DNA of 64,000 nucleotides, taken from Imperialibacter sp. EC-SDR9 (lineage in GTDB: Bacteria; Bacteroidota; Bacteroidia; Cytophagales; Cyclobacteriaceae). A program made the translations under genes and the position numbers. Shown in pieces: positions 25,180 through 33,072 of the stretch (its first letter is position 1; every line of letters starts with the position of its first letter). The stretch is taken from assembly GCF_902498805.1 (NCBI RefSeq), contig NZ_LR701597.1, forward strand, positions 1 through 64,000, written 5' to 3'. The notes below the pieces were generated by a model. The model saw only the letters and a list, made by a program, of their open reading frames with translations, ran no database searches and was not told the origin of the DNA.

Positions 25180-28158
25180 TTAGAATCCAAGATTGATGCC
25201 GAAAGTAAATACACGAGTGGTGAAGTATGTTACCCTTCTTTCAACACCGGGAGCCAAAGGATCATCATTGCCATCATTCGAGTCGTCAAACGAGTCAACA
25301 AATCTTACTTCAGGATCAATGCCTGTATAACCCGTCACAACAAATGGGTTTTGTGCTGATAAGTAAACCCTGAAGTTGCTAAAAGCACTTCCAGGGGCCA
25401 GGTTGACCCTGTAACCAACCGTAGCGTTGTCCAATTTGATAAAGTCCGCTTTCTCCACATGGCTGCTGTTCACTTTGGCATCTTTGATTTCTGGATCAAA
25501 GTACTTGGTGTTCACCACATTGTAGTTGTCTGTTGTAGTACCCTGAGTGTTTTCATAAAAACCTCTGTAGGAATTGTAAAGCTCATGGCCCACAGCACCT
25601 CTGAAGAATAAGTTTATATCAAAGTTTTTGTAGGTGAACGAGTTGTTGAATCCGAAAGTGAAATCTGGCAGGCCATTACCAACAACAGTTCTGTCGTCGT
25701 CGCAGTCACAAAATGTCCCGTCGCCGTCGATGTCTTTGAACTCTGGTGTTCCATTGTCAAGAATACCCACTTGAACAGGGCCCCAAAGTTGACCTAGCTT
25801 CTCACCTTCTTTTACTCGAACGAGGTTAGTAGCATTCTGTCCTGGAGAACCCATATTCGCTCTGTAAAGAACGCCACCACTACCAAAGCTCAAGTCTCCA
25901 GAAGTCAAACTAACCACCGTAGTGCTGAAGGTAGAAAAGTTGATGCCAGGTGTCCAGCTAAAATCTGAGGTGTTTACCGCCGCATAGTTGAATGCTGCTT
26001 CGAAGCCGATGTTCTCCAATTCACCAATGTTTACAAGCGTGCTACCGAACAAATTCGGCGGAACAGGCACTGTTACCTGCAAGATCAGGTCTTTTGTATT
26101 TCTCTTGTAGAAGTCCAATGTACCGGTCAATCTGCTATCAAGGGCAGCAAAATCTAAACCGAAGTCGATTTCATTTTTAGTTTCCCAGGCCAGATCAGGG
26201 TTGGCGTTGGATACCGGGCCGTAAGAAGGTACGTATGCACCGTCGATAAAGAAGTTGCCCTGACGCCCGAATCTCTGAAGCGACGCATAGGATGAGCCAG
26301 GCTGGTTACCTGTGATACCCCAGCTAGCTCTGAATTTCAAGCTGTTAACGCCAGGAAGATCGAACAGGTTCGACAATGTAACACCACCGCTCACGGCTGG
26401 GAACAAGCCCCACTTGTTGTTAGCACCGAACCTGGTAGAGCCTTCATAACGAGCACTGGCAGAAAGGAAGTAGGTACCCTGATAGTTCATATTGGCCCTG
26501 CCAAAAAACGCCACCAGCTTGTTGGAGTTCTTGTAACTTGAGATGGTACCAAGTCCATTGGCAAAATCAAGCGCAGCTCCCATGTTATTGTAGGTAAAAG
26601 CATCAGTCAGGAAGTTGCCACCTTGCATGAAGTTACCTTCGTTCTGGAAGTCCTGATAAGAATAACCACCCAATAGGGCGATGTTGGCATCACCAGCAGT
26701 GATATCGTAGTTAACTGTTGTTTCGAAAAGTTCGTTGAACCTATCGTTGCGTGAGATATCAGCCAGACCAGATCTACCAAATCCACCACCAAACTTGGCA
26801 GTTTTAGGAGAATAATTACCTCTCCAATCACTTTCCCACTGGCGGGAGTAGAACACGGCCGTTCTAAAGTTGCTTGTGAAATTGTATTCACCACGGATGC
26901 TCGTCAACAGGCGAGTGTCTTTGCCATCGTGAATATTCTGCTCAGCAATAGACAATGGGTTGTACCAATCGAAAATGTCTCTTTCAGCATACCCGGCAAA
27001 GTTACCTCCAGCGGTTGGGCTGGTTGTTGTATTGTCGTAGATAGGCATTGTTGGGTTGGTGATAATACCATAACGGAATGAGTTGGCGTCTCCGTAGGTT
27101 GCATCCTTGGAAGTGGAGGAAATGTTCACCGTGAAAACTGCCTTGTCATTCAATGCCTTTTGAGTAAGGTTCAATCTACCGTTGAGTTGCTGGAAACCGG
27201 AGTTGATACCAACACCTTCTGCATCACGCACGTTCAACGAGGCACGGTAGGTAGTGCTGCTTGTTCCTCCGCCAAGTGACAAGTTGTGCACTTGGGAATA
27301 GGCTGTTCTCGTAAGGATATCGAGCCAATCAGTGTCCGAGCCAAGGTCGATGGCACCAGGAATTTTCTTGTATTCAGCGGCATCCATTACTGGGATTGTT
27401 CTGGCAACGTTTTCCATGGCAATGGATCCGTTGTACTCAACTGACACTTTACCAGCCTTACCAGTTTTAGTAGTAATAAGAATCACGCCACTGGAACCCC
27501 TTGTTCCGTAGATTGCTGCAGCAGACCCGTCTTTCAATACATCGATAGAGGCAATGTCGTTAGGATCCACTGTGTTCAGCGAACCGCCAATTACACCGTC
27601 GATAACAACAAGTGGTTCCGCATTGGCACCCACTGTGGACACACCTCTAAGACGGATTTTAAAGCCTCCGTTGGGGTCACCACCAGGTCTTACCACGTTC
27701 AAACCAGCTACTTTACCCTGTAGAAGCTGAGCGGGGCTGTTTACTGTTCCCTTGTTAAAGTCTTCGGCTTTTACACTGGTAACTGAACTGGTGATCTCTT
27801 TTTTGTCCTGAGTACCGTAGCCCACCACTACCACTTCACTAAGTGACTGAACGTCAAGTTCAAGGGCAGCATCAATTACTGCTCTGGAACCCACGGCAAT
27901 AACCTGGGGGGTGTAGCCAACAAAAGAAAAAGAAATAGAAGCATTTGCACCTACACTAATGGTGTAATTTCCATTAATGTCTGTGACTGTACCATTGGAG
28001 GTACCAGCCTCCAAAATGTTAACACCCGGCAAACCCTCTCCGGATTCCGCATCTGTTACCTTTCCACTGACTTGCCTGTCTTGTGCAAGCGCCTGACCAA
28101 AAGTCAGCGCTACAAGACAAACTACAGGGAAAACGTACTTCAGTAGTCGTTGTCTCAT
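25180..28158 (-). CDS. SusC/RagA-family TonB-dependent outer-membrane transporter
   Basis: A 992-residue outer-membrane barrel that imports oligomers bound by SusD, powered by TonB. Order of parts: signal peptide to about 25; carboxypeptidase-regulatory-like domain about 28-110 (VSGKVTDAESGEGLPGVNI); TonB box and plug about 112-230 (SLSEVVVVGYGTQDKKEITSSVTSV, DPNDIASIDVLKDGSAAAIYG, the SusC hallmark); then the 22-strand barrel ending RVFTFGINLGF. A loop near residues 815-835 reads DIDGDGTFCDCDDD, a calcium-loop-like motif with a CxC pair. It is the first gene of its operon, with a leader of about 165-170 bases and two operators upstream. Confidence 0.96.
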   Translation of the reverse strand: MRQRLLKYVFPVVCLVALTFGQALAQDRQVSGKVTDAESGEGLPGVNILEAGTSNGTVTDINGNYTISVGANASISFSFVGYTPQVIAVGSRAVIDAALELDVQSLSEVVVVGYGTQDKKEITSSVTSVKAEDFNKGTVNSPAQLLQGKVAGLNVVRPGGDPNGGFKIRLRGVSTVGANAEPLVVIDGVIGGSLNTVDPNDIASIDVLKDGSAAAIYGTRGSSGVILITTKTGKAGKVSVEYNGSIAMENVARTIPVMDAAEYKKIPGAIDLGSDTDWLDILTRTAYSQVHNLSLGGGTSSTTYRASLNVRDAEGVGINSGFQQLNGRLNLTQKALNDKAVFTVNISSTSKDATYGDANSFRYGIITNPTMPIYDNTTTSPTAGGNFAGYAERDIFDWYNPLSIAEQNIHDGKDTRLLTSIRGEYNFTSNFRTAVFYSRQWESDWRGNYSPKTAKFGGGFGRSGLADISRNDRFNELFETTVNYDITAGDANIALLGGYSYQDFQNEGNFMQGGNFLTDAFTYNNMGAALDFANGLGTISSYKNSNKLVAFFGRANMNYQGTYFLSASARYEGSTRFGANNKWGLFPAVSGGVTLSNLFDLPGVNSLKFRASWGITGNQPGSSYASLQRFGRQGNFFIDGAYVPSYGPVSNANPDLAWETKNEIDFGLDFAALDSRLTGTLDFYKRNTKDLILQVTVPVPPNLFGSTLVNIGELENIGFEAAFNYAAVNTSDFSWTPGINFSTFSTTVVSLTSGDLSFGSGGVLYRANMGSPGQNATNLVRVKEGEKLGQLWGPVQVGILDNGTPEFKDIDGDGTFCDCDDDRTVVGNGLPDFTFGFNNSFTYKNFDINLFFRGAVGHELYNSYRGFYENTQGTTTDNYNVVNTKYFDPEIKDAKVNSSHVEKADFIKLDNATVGYRVNLAPGSAFSNFRVYLSAQNPFVVTGYTGIDPEVRFVDSFDDSNDGNDDPLAPGVERRVTYFTTRVFTFGINLGF

Positions 28159-28331
28159 AAAAATGTAGTTTAATAGTTGTTTGGTAAAACTTGTTTAAAG
28201 TGATCTACTCGTCCGTTTCGGACTGCCGAAATATAGCTGCACATGTAAAAACATGAAGAGCAAATGTTGCGATAGTCCTTTTTAGACGGGTGAAAATCCT
28301 TACAATTTTCTTAAAAAAAATCAATTTAGCT

Positions 28332-28361
28332 AAAATATAAGGCTAAAAAGATTCAAACAAA
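28332..28361 (-). promoter_or_regulatory. Predicted susC promoter
   Basis: On the minus strand, TTTG (28361-28358) is followed after exactly 18 bases by TATATTTT (28339-28332), a one-mismatch match to the TTG / TAnnTTTG promoter pair of Bacteroidota. The -33 box lies within the proximal operator palindrome, so a bound LacI-type protein would block polymerase. Confidence 0.6.
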
Positions 28362-28371
28362 AACGTTTTTG
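28358..28371. promoter_or_regulatory. LacI-type operator, proximal
   Basis: Perfect 14-bp palindrome CAAAAACGTTTTTG with a central CpG, the typical centre of LacI-family operators where hinge helices bend the minor groove. It overlaps the predicted susC -33 box. Confidence 0.65.
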
Positions 28372-28398
28372 TTGTCATTGTAATAATGTAATCGTTTG

Positions 28399-28412
28399 CG
28401 AAAACGTTTTCG
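28399..28412. promoter_or_regulatory. LacI-type operator, distal
   Basis: Perfect 14-bp palindrome CGAAAACGTTTTCG, differing from the proximal site only in the second position from each end. The centres are 41 bp apart, close to four helical turns, so two dimers would bind the same DNA face. Confidence 0.65.
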
Positions 28413-28964
28413 TAAAAACGCTGTCAAATCTTGGAAAAGTATAATTGGCAATAGAACTTGTACTTTGTTGAGTAATTCTCAAAGGTGGTTTTGATTCGTT
28501 TGGAAAAGCTCAATTTTCTAGCTTTCAAGCCCTCAATGGAGGGGAATTCGGACAGTGCGAGCAGCAGATATTTGAAAATGAGGGATCAAGCGGAAAACCT
28601 GGGGAGCAAGACGCTTAAATCACGCTGTACCATTTGGCGAACCATAAGCATTAAAGAAGCAAAACTGGTTGAATGCGTCTCGCCCGGCCGGGCTTCTCCA
28701 GTCGGATAGGCTTGGACCTTTTGCTTCTTTTACGTAATGACAAGATACTCTCGCAAAAAAAATCCCCAGAAATATTGCTTGATCCAAAATGAGGTACGCC
28801 ATTGATTTGCGTAAGATTGTCTGCATATGACGCTGCCGATGGTTATCACAGGTTATGTGCTGGTGATTGGAAGGGTTGGATCGACCTCCTTCATCTACCT
28901 GGCGAATAGTTTAGGCGGACAAAGGAGGTGGAGATGTTGGCTGGCCAGTGTTACCAAATGTGTT
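28413..28964. other. Gene-poor intergenic region with a long inverted repeat
   Basis: No convincing gene. The plus frame 28485-28709 (GTG start, 74 residues) and minus frame 28620-28826 overlap each other and resemble nothing. The inverted repeat AAAGAAGCAAAA (28653-28664) / TTTTGCTTCTTT (28719-28730) encloses a 12-bp GC palindrome GCCCGGCCGGGC (28682-28693). The region may hold a structured RNA or the remnant of a small mobile element. Confidence 0.5.
28653..28730. repeat. Inverted repeat enclosing a GC palindrome
   Basis: Arms AAAGAAGCAAAA and TTTTGCTTCTTT are exact 12-bp complements separated by 54 bases that contain GCCCGGCCGGGC. With one mismatch the arms extend to 14 bp. No duplicate of this element was seen elsewhere in the window. 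Confidence 0.6.
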
Positions 28965-30935
28965 CTATTCAACAATTAATATACCTCTCATGCTGGCAGC
29001 ATGACCTGGGAAGGTACACACGTAGGTGTATCTGCCTGGGGTAGTTGGTGCTTCGAAGTAAATAACATCCTTTTCGCCCGGGCCTATCAGTTTGGTGTGA
29101 TAAAGAACTTCTTCTGCGTCTGGAACATAGGCTTTATTTTGTCCCTCCAGACCAAGGTCTATGGCCAACTGAGCAATTTTGTCGGCAGCGCCCGGCTTTA
29201 CAATAACCACGTTGTGGAGCATGTCGTCCGGGTTATTGAATTCCATTTTGATCTTACTTCCGGCCTTTACGGTTATTTCAGATTGATCAAACTTGAGGCC
29301 GGGAACAGGCTCCAACACAACGGTCTGGTCTGGCCCGTTAGTCCAGGAAGCCGGCATCTCAACTACCCGTTTGCTGCTTGTCACGTTGGCGGTGCCAGCC
29401 GTTGACGCCGTGTGTCCGGAATGATCGGCCGATTCGTCACTTCCCCTTACCCTGCCAGGCACATTGTTCATGGTGTAGTAGCCGGTATTGTGTAGCAGGG
29501 TTTCGCCTTTACTGTTTTTCACACCTGCGGGCTTCACTTCATATATATACCCGTCTCTTATCTGATCAATCACCAGCTTCACTCTTAGCTGGTCGGAGCT
29601 AACTTCCACACTGGTTATGTTTCTTTTTTGAAGATCGGTTACAGGGCTGCCATAGTTGTGATGGTACAGATACGTAAAATCCTGAACTGAGTAATTAGAC
29701 GGATTGGAAGCTGTGGCGAGATCCACTTTCTCGGTGAATTCAATACTAAAACCGTCTTCCAACGCTCGAATAGTCTTCATCTCAAATGGAAGCTTTCCGG
29801 TGTACTGAAGTTTTTCCAGCCCGAAGTTGTCCTGTCCTGTTGATGACCAGCCCCTGCTCGTCATTCCTACATAAATGATATCTCTTTTCGGTGACCATTG
29901 CATTCGAAGAATACCAGATGAAAACCCTTCCCTAAAAGGAAAGCAAACGCCCTGATATTGGCCATTTACTTTCTCCTGATATATCCTCATGATTTTGCTA
30001 TGCCCCTGGTCGCCAACAAGAAACTGATTTTTGAATGGCCCAAAATTGTCGTTGTCGATTAGCAGAATGTCCGAAGTAGAGATGCCCATCAGCGTGTGAG
30101 GAAACCAAACACTCGGAGCTTTCATCTCAGGAACAATCTGGGCATATTCATGCAGGGTGTAGCCAAGGGTATCTACGATGTCCTCCATTTTGAGGCTGAT
30201 GGGGGAGCCTTTTTCCCCAGACCACTTGAGGCCTTCGGGGTGCCCAACAAAATCTCCGGACTCAATATGTGTCATTCTACCTGAGCCCACCCAGTCACCT
30301 TGATTTTCCGCATAGAAGATGTCTCCCTCTGCGTTGACGTTGAAGCCAGCCGGAGAACGCATACCCACAGCAATGGGAGTCATTTTTCCGTCAGGAGTAA
30401 TTTTCACCATCCATCCATGCCATTTTGAAAGACTGGCACCACGACCAACCCAACCAAGGTTGAGCGTTACTATCATGTCGCCATTTGGCAAGATCAGAGG
30501 GCCATAAGAGTATTCATGGTAATTGGCAGCAAGCGGCCAGCTGTAAATAGTTTCGTATCTGTCGGCCTTTCCGTCTTTATTAATGTCAGACAACCTGGTT
30601 AATTCGCCTCTTTGAGCTGTGTAGAAAATACCGTCTCTGAAAGCCAGCCCCAAAGGCTCATGCAATCCCGTGGCATATTTTTTAAATATTGGATTGCTGC
30701 CGGACGGGTTTTCAATCAGCCATATGTCGCCTCGTCTGGTGCTAACACCTAGCTTCCCACCGTTATCAAAAGCCAGACCACCAACTTCCAGTACGATATC
30801 TGCTGGAATGGGGACTTTTGAGATGATAAAATGAGCGGCCTCCTTTTTTTGGATATCCGTTTGGGCTTGTACACTAACAGACAATCCAATAAACAGTATA
30901 AGAAGTATATGTGAAGTTGTGTTTTTAAATTTCAT
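28965..30935 (-). CDS. Sorbosone-dehydrogenase-like propeller fused to a cupredoxin
   Basis: A 656-residue exported protein (signal peptide ending VSVQAQ). Residues about 30-400 form a PQQ-sugar/sorbosone-dehydrogenase-like beta-propeller (GGLAFDNGGKLGVSTRRGDIW, GLHEPLGLAFRDG, MRSPAGFNVNAEGDIFYAENQG). About 400-500 is a linker with Ig-like strands. The last 120 residues are an azurin/plastocyanin-like domain with all type-1 copper ligands visible: His in MLHNVV, Cys in YVCTFPGH, the following His and the Met of AASM. The protein may oxidise a sugar-derived aldehyde or alcohol and pass electrons to its own copper. It is the last gene of the amylase operon. PQQ dependence is not proven. Confidence 0.8.
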   Translation of the reverse strand: MKFKNTTSHILLILFIGLSVSVQAQTDIQKKEAAHFIISKVPIPADIVLEVGGLAFDNGGKLGVSTRRGDIWLIENPSGSNPIFKKYATGLHEPLGLAFRDGIFYTAQRGELTRLSDINKDGKADRYETIYSWPLAANYHEYSYGPLILPNGDMIVTLNLGWVGRGASLSKWHGWMVKITPDGKMTPIAVGMRSPAGFNVNAEGDIFYAENQGDWVGSGRMTHIESGDFVGHPEGLKWSGEKGSPISLKMEDIVDTLGYTLHEYAQIVPEMKAPSVWFPHTLMGISTSDILLIDNDNFGPFKNQFLVGDQGHSKIMRIYQEKVNGQYQGVCFPFREGFSSGILRMQWSPKRDIIYVGMTSRGWSSTGQDNFGLEKLQYTGKLPFEMKTIRALEDGFSIEFTEKVDLATASNPSNYSVQDFTYLYHHNYGSPVTDLQKRNITSVEVSSDQLRVKLVIDQIRDGYIYEVKPAGVKNSKGETLLHNTGYYTMNNVPGRVRGSDESADHSGHTASTAGTANVTSSKRVVEMPASWTNGPDQTVVLEPVPGLKFDQSEITVKAGSKIKMEFNNPDDMLHNVVIVKPGAADKIAQLAIDLGLEGQNKAYVPDAEEVLYHTKLIGPGEKDVIYFEAPTTPGRYTYVCTFPGHAASMRGILIVE

Positions 30936-31089
30936 CTGTATAAATTTATTTTTAGAGGCCAGATCGGCCCGCCGAAGCGGGAATAGCTGAATCCGTTTGA
31001 AAGAGAAGATTTAGCTTCTAGATGGCATATTCATTTTTGTTCGGGTGTGTATTCCTTATGGCTATTTCATAATGTTGGATGCAAGTCAA

Positions 31090-32913
31090 TTACCAAACGA
31101 TAGAATAGGTGAGGGTCGATTTGTCTGAAGTCCCGGGCAGTTGAACTAAGAGCTCCTTGTCGAACCTGTTGACTACATTAATGTCAGCTTTTTCACCTAC
31201 AATAATGTAATAGCTTCCGTCTACCCAGTACCAGCCATTTGACAATTGGTAGATACTTTTTCCAGAAGCAATTTGGAACCAATTGAGTCCGTTGGAGCCA
31301 GGATTTTCAAAGGTGATCTCTCTTGTAATACCTTGCAGGTCGTCAGAGGGCCGTGCTGTATCCTCAATTTTGAGCTCGTTCATTTCGTAGCGAATAACTG
31401 GGTAGCCGCCTTCGTTGATGTCGTAACCAAGCACCTTAAAACCTTCCTGGGCTTCTAAGGGCCACTTGTCGCCAGGTGCCACTAGTCGGGCTACCGGAAC
31501 CTGGTCGGAAAAGTCGATGCTAAAGTTGAGCGGTTTCAAAAGCTGGGGCTCACCACGGCCTCGCCACATTTCACTAGCGTCGGCGTAAGCGCCTTTCCAC
31601 CCCTTGATGAGGGCTCCATTTAGCAAGTCATACGAATAATTGATTTTTTTATTGGTGACTACAGATATTGGATGAGTTTTTCGGGTGTTTTTGTACTCAA
31701 GAAAACTTCTCACAAGCCGGGGCTCAGTAGCCGGCTCAACAACCATTGGCTCCGGCTTTCGTCCCGTGCCGCCATAAGGGTTAACTCCGAACGATTGCCG
31801 GGAAATTTCCGGGCCCTCGTAGTATATCATTAGCATGGAGCTCCACACATCCTGATAATACGAACTTTGAAAGGTGTGTGTCCCTTTCTCCAGCGTGATT
31901 AATCCTTTGACTGCACCAAAACCGGGCTCTCCGTCGTTGTGCACCACAACTTGCTCGTCAATGATTAAGTCCCCACCATCATCTATCAAGGTTTCAAAAA
32001 GGTAGTCACCAGAATTTGGAACCAAGAGATTGCCTTTGAAAATCACGCCATAGTGGTCGTTACCGTCAGCCAGACCGACAATAGATAGCTCATTTACTTT
32101 GCCGGTTTTAGCCGGGGTCATTGTGGTAAAGTCGGGGAGCTTGTCCCACGTGCCTTGATAAAGTGAGTATTCAAGGTCACTTAATGTAAGATTTTCAAGA
32201 CCATAGGATTTGTACTTAATGTCCTTCAGAGCGACCGAGTTGTTTGCCGAAGTGAAGATAAATGAGCCAGAAGTCGACTCTTCGTTGTTGGGTGAGAAAA
32301 TCGCCTCCTTCACTTCGACCCCGGATTGAATGAGAAATCCGTTTAAATACACTTCGGAGAATACGGCGTTTTTAGTTTTCTGCCCGTCACTGCCAAACCG
32401 AGGTGCTTTGAAGGTTATCCTCACGGTTTGCCACAGGCCGGGCATTTTCAAGGCATTGACAGTTGTACGCTGAGTACTGTCAATTCGTACTGGAATGCCT
32501 CCGCCAGACTTTTCGGTTTGTTGTCCGTTAGCAAACTCCGCCACGATGAGTGGGTATTGCTCCAGTAAAACTATTTTTAAATCTGCCCCCTCTGATAGAG
32601 CAAAGCTAAATTCCAGTTCTAAATCAGTATGCTTAATACCGCTGGAGATTTGTTCTGAGTCTTTGCCGCTTTTTATCAGGCTTCCGCTTCCTGCTTTTGC
32701 TTCGAAGCCACCTGGGACGGCCAGCACCTCGCCTGCAATAGCCCAGCCTTTGCCTATATCAGTGAACCCGGACAAGTCGGATAAAGAAATAAGCTTCATA
32801 GGAAGGGCATCAGGAACTTGAACTGATGCACTTTCTTCAGCTGAATGATCAGAGCAGGAGGTTAAGAAGAAGGCAGTTAGAACGGCTAGCGTAAAGTATC
32901 TCGATATTCTCAT
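31090..32913 (-). CDS. PA14-containing lipoprotein with a DUF1080-like N-terminal domain
   Basis: A 607-residue lipoprotein (lipobox FFLTSC near residue 20). The first part (about 45-235) looks like a concanavalin/DUF1080-type beta-sandwich (LELEFSFALSEGADLKIVLLEQ, GLWQTVRITFKAPRF, AVFSEVYLNGFLIQ). A PA14 domain follows at about 255-375 (HYGVIFKGNLLVPNSGDYLFETLIDDGGDLIID, GTHTFQSSYYQDVWSSMLMIYYEGPE). The C-terminal 200 residues (INYSYDLLNGALIKGWKGAY onward) resemble the domain that accompanies sorbosone-dehydrogenase-like proteins. Both domains suggest carbohydrate binding at the cell surface. It is probably a partner of the downstream propeller-cupredoxin gene. Catalysis is uncertain. Confidence 0.7.
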   Translation of the reverse strand: MRISRYFTLAVLTAFFLTSCSDHSAEESASVQVPDALPMKLISLSDLSGFTDIGKGWAIAGEVLAVPGGFEAKAGSGSLIKSGKDSEQISSGIKHTDLELEFSFALSEGADLKIVLLEQYPLIVAEFANGQQTEKSGGGIPVRIDSTQRTTVNALKMPGLWQTVRITFKAPRFGSDGQKTKNAVFSEVYLNGFLIQSGVEVKEAIFSPNNEESTSGSFIFTSANNSVALKDIKYKSYGLENLTLSDLEYSLYQGTWDKLPDFTTMTPAKTGKVNELSIVGLADGNDHYGVIFKGNLLVPNSGDYLFETLIDDGGDLIIDEQVVVHNDGEPGFGAVKGLITLEKGTHTFQSSYYQDVWSSMLMIYYEGPEISRQSFGVNPYGGTGRKPEPMVVEPATEPRLVRSFLEYKNTRKTHPISVVTNKKINYSYDLLNGALIKGWKGAYADASEMWRGRGEPQLLKPLNFSIDFSDQVPVARLVAPGDKWPLEAQEGFKVLGYDINEGGYPVIRYEMNELKIEDTARPSDDLQGITREITFENPGSNGLNWFQIASGKSIYQLSNGWYWVDGSYYIIVGEKADINVVNRFDKELLVQLPGTSDKSTLTYSIVW

Positions 32914-33072
32914 AAGTAGTAAGTATTAATCTAACTGAGGGTCGATTCAGTCAAATAGTCTTGCAAGTAAACAGAACTGAGCAAAATTTCCCGGGAATTA
33001 ATGTTTGAATGGTGTTGGCCGTCAACCTTTGGGCGAAAATCGCAGGCATCTCTATCAAGCCAAATGGAAGCA

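Noticed and set aside
28485-28709. 74-residue frame divergent from susC, starting with GTG
   Set aside because: No recognisable features, overlaps the inverted repeat and an opposing frame. Retained only as part of the intergenic description.
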